Shown here: piece by piece, positions 50,478 to 59,834 of the stretch | How the letters are laid out: every line of letters begins with the position of its first letter | How positions within the stretch are numbered: the first letter of the stretch is position 1 | Source of the DNA: BMS3ABIN04 sp964553325 | Lineage (GTDB): Bacteria; Bacteroidota; Ignavibacteria; Ignavibacteriales; Melioribacteraceae | Length of the DNA stretch: 64,000 nucleotides | Direction: 5' to 3' | NCBI GenBank assembly: GCA_964553325.1 | Contig: CAZKKI010000056.1 | Coordinates: 4,610 to 68,609 of the forward strand | The notes under the pieces: generated by a model | Seen by the model: the letters and a program-made list of their open reading frames with translations, nothing else | What the model was told of the DNA's origin: nothing | Databases searched by the model: none | Position numbers and translations under genes: made by a program

Positions 50478-51092
50478 CTACCTCCCGGTTCTTATTAACT
50501 TTTTATGTATGGTTGTATAAATATTTCTTATTTCCATCATTACATCTTGAACCGTTGTATTTAATTCGTTGGCAACAACATTGTAGGTTTTCCCGGTGGC
50601 AATTTTTTCGATAATGGATTTCTGAATGTCCGAAAAAGCTTTTTCAAATCCGTTACCGCCGAAATCTTTTTTAGTTTGTCTTAATAAAATTTTTCTTGCC
50701 ACGTTCGGCGTCATCGGCGACCCGCCTTTTAATGTTATCTCTATTGTTTTAATCAGTTCATCGGGATTAGTTTTTTTGGGAATAAATCCAACCGCACCCG
50801 CCGAGATTGCGTCAAACACATTTGTGTCGTCTTCGTATGCCGTTGAAATTAATATCAGAATGTTCGGATAATTTCGTTTTAAGTATTTTGCACCTTCAAT
50901 TCCCGAGATACCCGGCAATTTAAGATCGAGCAAAACCAAATCCGCTTTTTTCAACGAAGCGGAACCGAACGCATCATCGCAACTCGAAAAAGAACCTATA
51001 ACTTTGAACTTGGAAACGGTGTTAAATATTATTTCCCAACCGTTCCGTATAAATTTGTTATCTTCAATTATTACCAACGAAATTTCCGCCAT
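50478..51092 (-). CDS. Response regulator with diverged LuxR-type output domain
   Basis: A 204-residue receiver-output protein. The receiver domain is intact: acidic pocket IIEDN, phospho-acceptor D56 in LVLLDLKLP, the switch Thr in ISTAYEDD and the Lys in FIPKKTNPDE. The output domain has drifted: the usual LTxRE start is gone and the helix-turn-helix reads KIATGKTYNVVANELNTTVQDVM. It is clearly a paralogue of the regulator at 51204-51875 (IIEDNKFIR, GSPM-PN-ARK). A TTG at 51101 also opens the frame; ATG 51092 is preferred. Confidence 0.85.
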   Translation of the reverse strand: MAEISLVIIEDNKFIRNGWEIIFNTVSKFKVIGSFSSCDDAFGSASLKKADLVLLDLKLPGISGIEGAKYLKRNYPNILILISTAYEDDTNVFDAISAGAVGFIPKKTNPDELIKTIEITLKGGSPMTPNVARKILLRQTKKDFGGNGFEKAFSDIQKSIIEKIATGKTYNVVANELNTTVQDVMMEIRNIYTTIHKKLIRTGR

Positions 51093-51123
51093 CTGCAGCA
51101 ATGTGACAATCCCGCTTGTTTTC

Positions 51124-51143
51124 TATCGAATTATAATTCGATA
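51124..51143. promoter_or_regulatory. 20-bp perfect palindrome containing TATAAT
   Basis: TATCGAATTA and TAATTCGATA abut as a perfect 20-bp palindrome (51124-51143). Its centre contains TATAAT, a likely -10 box for the response regulator at 51092. It lies 13 bp from the shared dyad at 51157-51174, which would then sit upstream of the -35 region. Confidence 0.5.
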
Positions 51144-51156
51144 AAAGCAAAATGAC

Positions 51157-51174
51157 ACTACATAAACCTGTAGT
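51157..51174. promoter_or_regulatory. Shared dyad motif, copy 1 (candidate LuxR regulator site)
   Basis: ACTAC-N8-GTAGT dyad inside the 22-bp word ACACTAC-N4-ACCTGTAGTTT (51155-51176). The only other copy found by eye is at 59729-59750. It lies 65 bp upstream of the ATG of the response regulator-lipoprotein-barrel operon. Confidence 0.6.
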
Positions 51175-51203
51175 TTAATTTTGGATAATTAAAATATTTG
51201 GTA

Positions 51204-51875
51204 TTATTTGCGTGGGGGTTGTATCAGACGTTTTTTAATGGCTTCCGCTACTGCCGCCGCTCTGGAATGAACTTCCAGCTTTTCGTAAATATGCCTGATG
51301 TGGTAATAAACGCCGTCGACCGAAAGAAAGAGTTCGCTTGCTATTTCCGAATATGTTTTACCTTGCGCCATTAAATTGAGTATCTCTTCTTCGCGCCCTG
51401 TCAGTTTTTCGATAACCCCAACAGGTGTTTTAATTTCCTTGGTTTTCTGAAACGATCGAATTACTTTTCTGGCGATATTCGGACTCATAGGCGAACCGCC
51501 TGAATAGGCTTCGCGCAATGATTCGATAAGCTTTTCGGGTGATGTTTTTTTTGATAAATATCCTACCGCACCGGCGCACAGTGCGTCGAATATTTTTTCT
51601 TCATCGTCAAAAACGGTGCACATAACAATCGCTAATTTCGGAAATTTATCGCGTAAGTATCTTACGCCTTCGATTCCGGATATCCCCGGCAATCCGATAT
51701 CCATCAATACCAAATCCGAATCATCAAATATCTCGGTATGTTCGAATGCCTCTTCACAGCTACGGAAAGAATTTCTAACATGCATATCTTCTTGTTGGTT
51801 GATGATTGCCGTCCAACCTTCGCGTATGAATTTGTTGTCCTCAATAATTATGATATTTATTTCGTGCAAAGTCAT
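51204..51875 (-). CDS. LuxR/NarL-family response regulator
   Basis: A 223-residue response regulator: receiver domain with IIEDN, D59 in LVLMDIGLP and K in YLSKKTSPEK, and a standard LuxR output domain (about 155-215): LTGREEEILNLMAQGKTYSEIASELFLSVDGVYYHI. It follows the beta-propeller histidine kinase by 11 bp and is its presumed partner. It is the likely binder of the ACTAC-N8-GTAGT motif. Its gene precedes the diverged paralogue by a 111-bp gap. Confidence 0.92.
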   Translation of the reverse strand: MTLHEINIIIIEDNKFIREGWTAIINQQEDMHVRNSFRSCEEAFEHTEIFDDSDLVLMDIGLPGISGIEGVRYLRDKFPKLAIVMCTVFDDEEKIFDALCAGAVGYLSKKTSPEKLIESLREAYSGGSPMSPNIARKVIRSFQKTKEIKTPVGVIEKLTGREEEILNLMAQGKTYSEIASELFLSVDGVYYHIRHIYEKLEVHSRAAAVAEAIKKRLIQPPRK

Positions 51876-51886
51876 TTCTCAAGCAT

Positions 51887-54800
51887 TTATTTTAACGGAA
51901 TTCGTAATTCCCACTTCGTCCCTTTACCGATAGCTGTATCCAAATTTACGATTCCTTCCATTTCCTTAACGCGGTTGTAGATATTTTTAATTCCGTTGCG
52001 GTCGGTATGTTTGCCCGGATCGAACCCCATACCGTTATCTTTCACCAATAAAAATAATTCGTTTTTTTCAAAATATATTGTTACTTGTAATTCGGTGCAA
52101 TCGGAATGCTTAACCGCATTGGTTACCATCTCTTTAAAAATCAACCAGAGGTTTCGTCTCTGTTCCATTGTTATTTCCTTAACAACTGTTTTTTCGGGAA
52201 TATCTATTTTGTAACCGATATTTTTACTTTCGCACAAATCCGAAACATACCGCCTGAATTTTGGAAGAACAATTTCCCAACTGTCGTTTTCCGGATTAAT
52301 AGACCAAATAATATCGCTCATCATTTCACCCGCTTCGGTTGCGCTTTCAATTATCAGAGAAAGAAGATTCTTGACACTTTGCGTTGTTGTTTTTCCTATT
52401 TCGTTTAGTACCGCATTGGCAAAATAAACAATGCCGGTAATTGTGGCGCTTACTTCATCATGCAAATCTCGTGCAATTTTATTTCTGGTTCTTTCTATTT
52501 CCAACGCTTTGTTCAAACGGTAATTATGAATTTCCCAAAGAGTAAATAAAATTAAACCGACAATTATCAATTTAAACCACCACGTTAACCAAAAAGGGGG
52601 TAAAATAACAATTAACAACTTTGCTTCTTTCTTTGCCCAAACTCCATTACTGTTTGCCCCTTTTACTCTGAATAAGTATTCACCCGGTGCTATATTTGTA
52701 TAACTTGCCGTTCTTTTGTTTCCGCTGTTAATCCATTCTTTGTCGATTCCTTCCAATTTATACGAATATTTATTGTTCTCCGGGGAACTGTAATCAAGTA
52801 CGGCAAATTCAATCGAGAAAAAATTTTGTCTGTACGTCAGCGTAACGGTATTTGTTTTCAGAATTTCGGGAAGTTTTAGCGGTTTGTTGAAAACTCTGAA
52901 TTTAGTAAGCGTAACCGAGGGAATAAAAAATTTCTTTTTGACTTTTGAAGGGTAAAAATAAGTAATGCCTTCTGTTCCGCCCAAATAATATTTACCGGAT
53001 TTCCCAATGCAAAATGCACCGCCGTTAAATTCGAGATTTCTCAAACCGTCCGATTGTGTAAAATTTATAATGTTGAAGTTTTTAGTATCGAATTTCGCTA
53101 TTCCTCTGTTTGTGCTAAGCCACAAAAATCCGGAAGAATCGGGAAGTGCAGCATAAACTGTATTATCCGGTAATCCGTTATCAATTGTGAAAGTTTCAAA
53201 TTCTTTTTTACCTGAATTGAATTTATTCAATCCTCCGCCCCACGTGCCGATCCATATCGTACCGGCTTTATCCTCGGTGATGCACCAAATACTGTTGCTG
53301 CTAATGCTTTTGCGGTTATGTGATTCATGCAAAAAATTTTCAACGCGTTTTCCGTCGGCCGAAATTTTCGTCAGTCCGCCATGCATTGTTCCGACCCAAA
53401 CATTATGTTTTCCGTCTTCGAACACCGAAAGAATCACATCATCTCTGAGTTTGCCGTTATTAGTATTGTATGGTATAATTTTATCTTCGTTTTCTATTAA
53501 TTTGTATAAACCGTTGGAACACGTTCCAATCCACATAGCATTAGCATGATCCTCAAACAAAACCGAAATGCATCCGAACCCGAAATTAAGTTTTTCGTTC
53601 TTTTCGAACTTCTTTCGCTTTGTATTATAAATGTAAATCGGTGTCGATTGGTCGAATCCCACCCAGATATTTCCTTTGTGATCCTCTTCGATTGCCGTTA
53701 CGGTATTGCTTCCCGTTTCTTTGGCGTTTTGAAAAAAGTGAAGAAACTCAACGCTATTCTCCGGTTTGTAGCTTAGACCTCCTCCGTCCGTACCGACCCA
53801 CAAACCGCTTTTACTATCTTCGCAAATGGAAATTACTGAATACGGCGGTAAACTTTTCGGGTTGCCAGGTTCGTAGGAAATACACTTAAAGAATTGTTTG
53901 TTCTCATCGAACTTACTTATCCCTCCGCCATACGTGCTGATCCAAACTATTTTGTTTTTATCTTCAAAAAATGAAAACACCGCACCTTTTCCAACCGACC
54001 AGTTTTCCACGGGGTTATTTTTATATCTCTTAAATCGTCCGTCCTCCTTTTCCAAAATGTTAATTCCCTTATCGATTGTTCCAACCCACAATCGATTGTT
54101 ACTGTCGAAAAATATCGAGGAAACCCTGTTGCTGCTAAGGGAAAACGGATTTGCGGGTTCATATTGATAATTACGTAATAAACCACCGTTCGCATCGAAA
54201 ACGAACAGTCCTTTACCGACGGAAGCGACCCAAATGCGGTTACGAACATCTTGAGTTATTTGAAAAATAATGCCGGTATCAAATTTTTGCAATGCCGGAT
54301 TGGCAATTTTAATGTTAAAATTTTTAATTAGCACTAATCCTTTCCATGTTCCTAACCACAAATTTCCGCTCCGATCGAAAAACATACAATGCAAGTGAAT
54401 ATCATAATTAAATATCGGAGCTTCTTTGTGAAAGCGATCTTGTAATTTCGAGTATTTGTAAAATTTACCCGATGTCGTTCCGACCCATAAGTTTCTTTTT
54501 ATATCTTCTGCAATGGTAATGAAGTTAATTTTTTCCGAAACGGAATCGGCTTGTTCGGGTTCGTAACGAATAAAACTATCTTTCTCGAAAACGTAACGGT
54601 TAAGTTTTCCGTCAAGCGTAAGTATCCATAAATTTCCATCCGAATCCACATATAATTTGCTTATCCAATTAGACGAGATCGAAGTCGGATCGGACGGGTT
54701 ATGGCGGTATAGTATGAATTCATATCCGTCATATTTATTCAATCCTTCTTGAGTTGCAATCCAAATAAAGCCGGTAGTATCTTGAACGATACTGAAAACC

Positions 54801-54967
54801 GTTGAGTGAGAAAGTCCGTCTTTTACGGAAAGCCTGTCGAAATAAATTTCGCCGGATTGAGGAAATACTTGGAAAATAAACGAAAAACTTAATATGAAAA
54901 TAAGGAAATCCTTACGGAATAAGAATCGTACTGAAGGGAATACCCGTTTTTTTGCGATGCGGCACAC
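51887..54967 (-). CDS. Sensor histidine kinase with beta-propeller periplasmic domain
   Basis: A 1026-residue sensor. A basic N terminus and signal/TM segment (FLIFILSFSFIFQVF) precede a large set of propeller (reg_prop/two-component regulator propeller) repeats, about residues 40-650, with many GLWVGT and IWIGTWGGGL-type motifs. A Y_Y_Y domain (about 700-770) and one transmembrane helix (about 790-812) follow. The kinase part is HisKA_3 with phospho-acceptor H836 in RDLHDEV, and an ATPase domain with TNAVKH and DNGMGF. No receiver is fused, so it is not a hybrid. The only start in frame is GTG 54967. The ligand is unknown; many relatives sense glycans. Confidence 0.93.
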   Translation of the reverse strand: MCRIAKKRVFPSVRFLFRKDFLIFILSFSFIFQVFPQSGEIYFDRLSVKDGLSHSTVFSIVQDTTGFIWIATQEGLNKYDGYEFILYRHNPSDPTSISSNWISKLYVDSDGNLWILTLDGKLNRYVFEKDSFIRYEPEQADSVSEKINFITIAEDIKRNLWVGTTSGKFYKYSKLQDRFHKEAPIFNYDIHLHCMFFDRSGNLWLGTWKGLVLIKNFNIKIANPALQKFDTGIIFQITQDVRNRIWVASVGKGLFVFDANGGLLRNYQYEPANPFSLSSNRVSSIFFDSNNRLWVGTIDKGINILEKEDGRFKRYKNNPVENWSVGKGAVFSFFEDKNKIVWISTYGGGISKFDENKQFFKCISYEPGNPKSLPPYSVISICEDSKSGLWVGTDGGGLSYKPENSVEFLHFFQNAKETGSNTVTAIEEDHKGNIWVGFDQSTPIYIYNTKRKKFEKNEKLNFGFGCISVLFEDHANAMWIGTCSNGLYKLIENEDKIIPYNTNNGKLRDDVILSVFEDGKHNVWVGTMHGGLTKISADGKRVENFLHESHNRKSISSNSIWCITEDKAGTIWIGTWGGGLNKFNSGKKEFETFTIDNGLPDNTVYAALPDSSGFLWLSTNRGIAKFDTKNFNIINFTQSDGLRNLEFNGGAFCIGKSGKYYLGGTEGITYFYPSKVKKKFFIPSVTLTKFRVFNKPLKLPEILKTNTVTLTYRQNFFSIEFAVLDYSSPENNKYSYKLEGIDKEWINSGNKRTASYTNIAPGEYLFRVKGANSNGVWAKKEAKLLIVILPPFWLTWWFKLIIVGLILFTLWEIHNYRLNKALEIERTRNKIARDLHDEVSATITGIVYFANAVLNEIGKTTTQSVKNLLSLIIESATEAGEMMSDIIWSINPENDSWEIVLPKFRRYVSDLCESKNIGYKIDIPEKTVVKEITMEQRRNLWLIFKEMVTNAVKHSDCTELQVTIYFEKNELFLLVKDNGMGFDPGKHTDRNGIKNIYNRVKEMEGIVNLDTAIGKGTKWELRIPLK

Positions 54968-55007
54968 AGGTTTAATTTATTATTAAAAATAATGTATTCC
55001 CTTTCGG

Positions 55008-55418
55008 TTAACGGAGCGAAATAATTTCCCAACTGTTTTTTTGTCCCATTCCACGGGATGAAAACCGGATTCTCATTTTCCTTGCCGATTTCGGTTTTAA
55101 AATTTTGGAAATACTTTCTTCGTTCGCTTTTGATATCAGCACCTCTATTTCGCTACCTTCCGCTAACGGTTTTGTTGACGCTCCGTATCCGTGTACGGTA
55201 TCTATTCTTATTATTGCATGATTTACGTTATCTTTTGTATCGACGGAGATTACTGTTGCGGTGACGTCCGCGGTACCGGGAGGTAATTGTGCGGCATGTG
55301 ATTTTTTCAACATTTTAGTCTGCCCGTTCTCTTGAATGTTTGTATCCTTCGATGTGCAGCAGCTTATTAACAGAAAATTTACCATAACGAGAATTAAAAT
55401 TTTTACGGCACTTTTCAT
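55008..55418 (-). CDS. Small lipoprotein upstream of the histidine kinase
   Basis: A 136-residue lipoprotein with the lipobox LLISC (Cys near 20). The mature part contains a beta-rich domain (TADVTATVISVDTKDNVNHAIIRIDTVHGYGAS). It resembles OB-like domains but no family is recognised. It lies 40 bp before the histidine kinase on the same strand, so it may be the first gene of the sensor operon. Confidence 0.7.
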   Translation of the reverse strand: MKSAVKILILVMVNFLLISCCTSKDTNIQENGQTKMLKKSHAAQLPPGTADVTATVISVDTKDNVNHAIIRIDTVHGYGASTKPLAEGSEIEVLISKANEESISKILKPKSARKMRIRFSSRGMGQKNSWEIISLR

Positions 55419-55514
55419 TACTAAACCTTATAATTTAATTAACCATATAATGAAATTTTTTCATAAAATAAGTTTTCACTAACTGAATGTCAAGATGTTT
55501 TTCCAAATACGTTT

Positions 55515-55540
55515 GGGCTTTCCGTTCCAGCGGAAAGCCC
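55515..55540. terminator. GC-rich hairpin after the large T9SS protein gene
   Basis: GGGCTTTCCG (55515-55524) and CGGAAAGCCC (55531-55540) form a perfect 10-bp stem with a 6-nt loop, 47 bp beyond the minus-strand stop at 55587. No T-run follows, so termination efficiency is uncertain. Confidence 0.5.
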
Positions 55541-55586
55541 GTAATGAAGATATTTTTCCTGAACGAAAATTTACATCGGTTGAAAA

Positions 55587-58500
55587 TCATTTTAACAATA
55601 CCAATTTCTTTGAATCGGTAAACTCACCTGCTTTCAAAATATAAAAGTAAACTCCGCTCGAAATATTTTTAGCCGTAAAAGTAACACGATATTTGCCCGC
55701 ACTTTGTCTTTTGTTTACAAGCGTTGCAATTTCCCGCCCTAGAAAATCGTAAATTTTCAAGTTCACCTTTTCAGCAACTGGTATCGAATATTCAATTACG
55801 GTTGTTGGGTTAAAAGGATTCGGGTAATTTTGACTTAAATAAAATTCGGTCGGCAATTCCTCTATTTTCTCAATATCTACCAAATAATCGATTGGTATTG
55901 TCAAATTTCCTCCGTTGGTGGCAATATTAACTTGCCCGACATACGTTCCTTCATGTAGATTTTGAGCATTTAGCGTTAACGTAATTGTTTGGGAAGCACC
56001 GGGTTGTATCGTACCGCTTTTGGGTTGAACGGTTACCAACGGATTTGATTCTTCCGTGACCGTAATCTGTCCGCTGGTTGTACCGGTTGCACCTTTATCG
56101 TCAGTAACCGTTAAAGAATATGTGTACGTGTTAGCCTGAGAATATGCATGAGTAGTTGATTTTTCATTGCTTGTTGTTCCGTCGCCGAACTCCCAATAAT
56201 ATTGGGTTATCTGCCCGTCGTTATCATACGATTGGGAAGCATCGAAAGTAATTGACTCGTTCACTTCCGCCTGGGTTGTGGAAACTTGAGCAACTGCAAC
56301 CGGATTTTGATTTCCGCCGCCTCCACCACCTACGGTTCCAACGGCTCTTACAAGAAAAGCACCGTTTTCAAATCCACTTATCGTATTAATGTTCACATAT
56401 TGCGAAGTTGTCCAATCATAATAATAGCACTTATTTGGAATTTGTGCATCGTAATCGGCACCGGCGGGATAGTTTATGTAACTTGAACTTGTCATTAGTT
56501 CAATGTAGAAAGTTTCTCCCGCATTAAAATTAAGAGCCGGATTAAGCGTTATCGTGTACCAATCCCCTTCCTGCGACAGCGAAAGGCTTAAGTACCCTTC
56601 CGAAAGCAAATTACTGCTTGCATCGTAAATAGCGGCGTAAACATCGTTGGTTACGGCATTTTCCGTTCGCATAAAGAATTGAAAAGAATCCATTTGGAAA
56701 TCAAAATTACCGAGATTGAATTCCGTTAACCAATCGAAATCCGTACCGTCTCCGAACCCTATAAAACTATCCGACGAATTATCTCCATCGTCCAAAAAGA
56801 TTACGTCATTGCCCGAAATCGAGCCCGGTTCGCATTTACTTCCGAAGTTTTTGTTCGGTATAAATCCCGGTTTAAGCGAATAGTTATCGGTGCTTGCAAA
56901 ATTTTTACAGAATTTACCTTTACTCTTTTGCCCACGCTTAACTTTGTGAAGAACCGCTGTTCCAGCCGATGTTTTGGCAAAATTACCCGTAACCGTAATG
57001 TTAAAATTCATCGGTGCGTTTCCGTTATTGCTCAACTCGAAACTTGTCGAACCTGTTTCTCCCGGACGAGATTGCAAAGTAAGACTTTGCACATTAACAA
57101 CCGGCACCGGTGTGCCGGCAGCTGAAGCTTGTCCCATAAATGCACCGCGACCGTGAGTTCCCGCTACAACTCGTCCATCCGATTTCCTTGACGCCAAGTA
57201 ATTCACAACCACGTTCCCTATTACATCGGGGCCTTCAAGCATCCAGACGGTTTGGTTCCCGTTTAGCTGGGTGGTTGAATAAACACCCGTGCTTGTTGCC
57301 ACCAAATATAGCGTTCCGTTGCTCGTAGGAAGTATCGTTGCGCCACGTATTGAAGGACCGGGACTTTGCTGTGTTCCTTCCAAATTGCCTTCTACCGGAG
57401 TAAAAGACTGCCCTCCGTTATTGGAATGATAAATTCCCACAATGTTATAGTTTGAAAATATCACTAATAATTCATCACCGTTATCGGGATTAACGGCAAT
57501 GTTATGAATATAATAAAGCGGTTCGAGTCCCGAAATTGAAATATCAACCGCACCTGAAGTCGCAGTATTGGCGTTATCCAACCGATACAATTTCGGTGAG
57601 CCGCTCGGATTCTGCGAAAAATCCACAGCTCCGTAATACAATCTGTGAGCCGGATTACTTTTGGAAATTGCCAAAGCCGAAATCACATATTCCCCGGGAG
57701 CACTGAGATTATCCAATTTCGTCCATCCCGTTGTAATTCCTTCACCATACGACGGATTGTTGGGTAGTGAGTTTAATTGATCATTCCGCCAAAGAACATT
57801 TCCCGCCGGATATATCATAATATTTTCGTCCGACGGATCGATAACAAACGGATTGACGAACAGTTGATTCGTTGCATCTTTTGGTGTTATGTTCGAATAA
57901 TTCGGATACTCCCTAACCGGATTTCCGTTTTGATCGTATTCCACTCTAAGAACCACACCGTTTTGAATTTCCGTGTAAGGATAATTCTTTCCGAAATACG
58001 CATAGGCGCCGTCGCCTGAACTGACGTCGTATGACGGGGATGTTTGTATACCGTCAAACCTGAAAGAGGGCGAACCGTTATCTTGCGTTCCTCCCATGAT
58101 TCTGTCGTCTCCGGCTATATCGGGAATTGTTATCATATAAAACTGAGTTACGTTGTATCCGTTGTTTTTATTTTCCCACGGGAAGAAGGTATCGTAGTTT
58201 GTGTTTGTTATATCGGAAGTGTAAGCAAGCCCACCGTCGTTTCCCCACCACATAGCGTTCGGATTTGTCGGATCGAACGCGAAAGAGTGAATATCCGGAT
58301 GAAAGGTGGGATAGAAAAATTCTTGCGGATGATACCCGCCGATTAAATCGTTTTTAACATCATTAGGCTTGGTCGAAAAACCATTTGTAGATCTGAAAAG
58401 GCTCGTTGCGCCGATTAACACGAAATTTTCGTCGTCGGGTTTTACGGCAAGTACCATATTGTAGCTATTCTGAGTGTGAATATAATCTTCTAAATCGTAA

Positions 58501-59630
58501 CCGAAATTTGGCATGTTTGCCGATCTGTCTTCCGAAACACCGGAGGAAATAATAATTTTGTGAAATCTTACATCGTCGTACTTTTGATCGATATAATCGC
58601 CTGTAAAAGTAAGCACGTATACAACATCGTTGTTGGAAGGCGCAATTTTTAGTACACTCCTCATGTGGACGGAAGGAAATGTAGTTGGAGTTATGTTTGT
58701 CCACGTTTGTCCGTCGTCGGTCGACTTATAAACTCCCGGTGAATTTTGAGGTGTAACACCTTGAGGAGGCGAAGAAAGTACCGCTACCAAAGTTCCGTTC
58801 GATGCAACGTCGATATCGGAAAAAATATGTTCGTTCGGTCCCCCAAGCACCAGCGAAAACGAATTCCCGCCGTCGGCCGATTTGAAAATTCCGAACGGAT
58901 GGGAAGCAAAAAATACACTCCCTGTAGCCGGACTCACTACAATTTTCGACACAAAATCGTATTGCGTATTCCATACGGTCGGATCCGTATCTTTTGCGTT
59001 GGGTAACAGATGCCAGCTTTCCCCGTTGTCGGTCGATTTGTAAATCCCCCCGCCGGATATTCTGTGTGTATAACCCATATCTTGTGCCGAGCCTAAAAAC
59101 TCGCCGCTGGCATAATACCAAGTGTTGGTATGTCCTTGTCTCGTATCTTGTGCCACAGACGTTACGCTGAGATTTTGATCCGTCGTACTTTTGATTGTCC
59201 ACGTTGCACCTTTGTCGGTCGATTTCCAAATTCCACCGGAAACACCGCCGGCAATTATAATATTCGGATTCGTAATATCGATCGCAAGGGCTCGGGTTCT
59301 CCCACCAACATCATTGGGGCCCGCTTCTTTCCATCCCAAATCCATTGTGCCCGAATGTTTCTTCATATTCTTTTTCAGTAGCTTGGCATATTCCAATTCC
59401 CTTTCCCTTATGTTTTTCGGTATCTCGCCGGTTGCCGGGTCTCTCATTAATCTGAAAAAGTACTCCCAGCGCTCTTTTTTCAGTTCGATCGGATTGTCGG
59501 ATTCTTCCCCAAATTCAAATTTCTCCCGCAGGGAATTTTTGTCCTCAAGTTTTTGAAACTCGGTGATTAATAATTTCGTAAGTATCGGCATCGCAATAAT
59601 CAATAAAATCACGGTTAACGTTTTTTTCAT
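55587..59630 (-). CDS. Large T9SS-secreted protein with BNR/VPS10-like and PKD domains
   Basis: A 1347-residue secreted protein. After a signal/anchor segment (KKTLTVILLIIAMPILTKLL) comes a propeller region (about 95-840) with repeated Asp-box-like SXDXGXTW motifs (STDKGATW, STDNGESW, SADGGNSF, STDDGQTW, SNNGGQSF). A region of unknown fold (about 860-1100), a PKD domain (about 1105-1190, with YYWEFGDGT) and a T9SS sorting tail with SQNYPNPFNPTTVIEYSIP follow. The frame runs upstream to 59726, but AGGTGATAAA favours ATG 59630. It is the likely target of the dyad at 59731-59748. Confidence 0.9.
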   Translation of the reverse strand: MKKTLTVILLIIAMPILTKLLITEFQKLEDKNSLREKFEFGEESDNPIELKKERWEYFFRLMRDPATGEIPKNIRERELEYAKLLKKNMKKHSGTMDLGWKEAGPNDVGGRTRALAIDITNPNIIIAGGVSGGIWKSTDKGATWTIKSTTDQNLSVTSVAQDTRQGHTNTWYYASGEFLGSAQDMGYTHRISGGGIYKSTDNGESWHLLPNAKDTDPTVWNTQYDFVSKIVVSPATGSVFFASHPFGIFKSADGGNSFSLVLGGPNEHIFSDIDVASNGTLVAVLSSPPQGVTPQNSPGVYKSTDDGQTWTNITPTTFPSVHMRSVLKIAPSNNDVVYVLTFTGDYIDQKYDDVRFHKIIISSGVSEDRSANMPNFGYDLEDYIHTQNSYNMVLAVKPDDENFVLIGATSLFRSTNGFSTKPNDVKNDLIGGYHPQEFFYPTFHPDIHSFAFDPTNPNAMWWGNDGGLAYTSDITNTNYDTFFPWENKNNGYNVTQFYMITIPDIAGDDRIMGGTQDNGSPSFRFDGIQTSPSYDVSSGDGAYAYFGKNYPYTEIQNGVVLRVEYDQNGNPVREYPNYSNITPKDATNQLFVNPFVIDPSDENIMIYPAGNVLWRNDQLNSLPNNPSYGEGITTGWTKLDNLSAPGEYVISALAISKSNPAHRLYYGAVDFSQNPSGSPKLYRLDNANTATSGAVDISISGLEPLYYIHNIAVNPDNGDELLVIFSNYNIVGIYHSNNGGQSFTPVEGNLEGTQQSPGPSIRGATILPTSNGTLYLVATSTGVYSTTQLNGNQTVWMLEGPDVIGNVVVNYLASRKSDGRVVAGTHGRGAFMGQASAAGTPVPVVNVQSLTLQSRPGETGSTSFELSNNGNAPMNFNITVTGNFAKTSAGTAVLHKVKRGQKSKGKFCKNFASTDNYSLKPGFIPNKNFGSKCEPGSISGNDVIFLDDGDNSSDSFIGFGDGTDFDWLTEFNLGNFDFQMDSFQFFMRTENAVTNDVYAAIYDASSNLLSEGYLSLSLSQEGDWYTITLNPALNFNAGETFYIELMTSSSYINYPAGADYDAQIPNKCYYYDWTTSQYVNINTISGFENGAFLVRAVGTVGGGGGGNQNPVAVAQVSTTQAEVNESITFDASQSYDNDGQITQYYWEFGDGTTSNEKSTTHAYSQANTYTYSLTVTDDKGATGTTSGQITVTEESNPLVTVQPKSGTIQPGASQTITLTLNAQNLHEGTYVGQVNIATNGGNLTIPIDYLVDIEKIEELPTEFYLSQNYPNPFNPTTVIEYSIPVAEKVNLKIYDFLGREIATLVNKRQSAGKYRVTFTAKNISSGVYFYILKAGEFTDSKKLVLLK

Positions 59631-59730
59631 TTTATCACCTTTAGTTAAATTAGAAAAATCTATTTTCAAAACGAGTGTATTTTTCCGCTTCTTTTCCGAA
59701 TGTAAACTAAACAACGCACCCGCCATTTAC

Positions 59731-59748
59731 ACTACGGGAACCTGTAGT
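59731..59748. promoter_or_regulatory. Shared dyad motif, copy 2 (candidate LuxR regulator site)
   Basis: ACTAC-N8-GTAGT within ACACTAC-N4-ACCTGTAGTTT (59729-59750), the same 18 of 22 bases as at 51155-51176 and in the same orientation relative to the minus-strand gene. It lies in the 204-bp divergent gap, 100 bp upstream of ATG 59630 and 87 bp upstream of ATG 59835. It could act on either gene; orientation favours the T9SS gene. Confidence 0.6.
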
Positions 59749-59834
59749 TTTGAAAAGTTGATTATTGGTAAATTATGTTGGATTTGTGATTACTATTAAG
59801 TTATTTTAAACCGAGCAAAATAATTTTCATCAAA

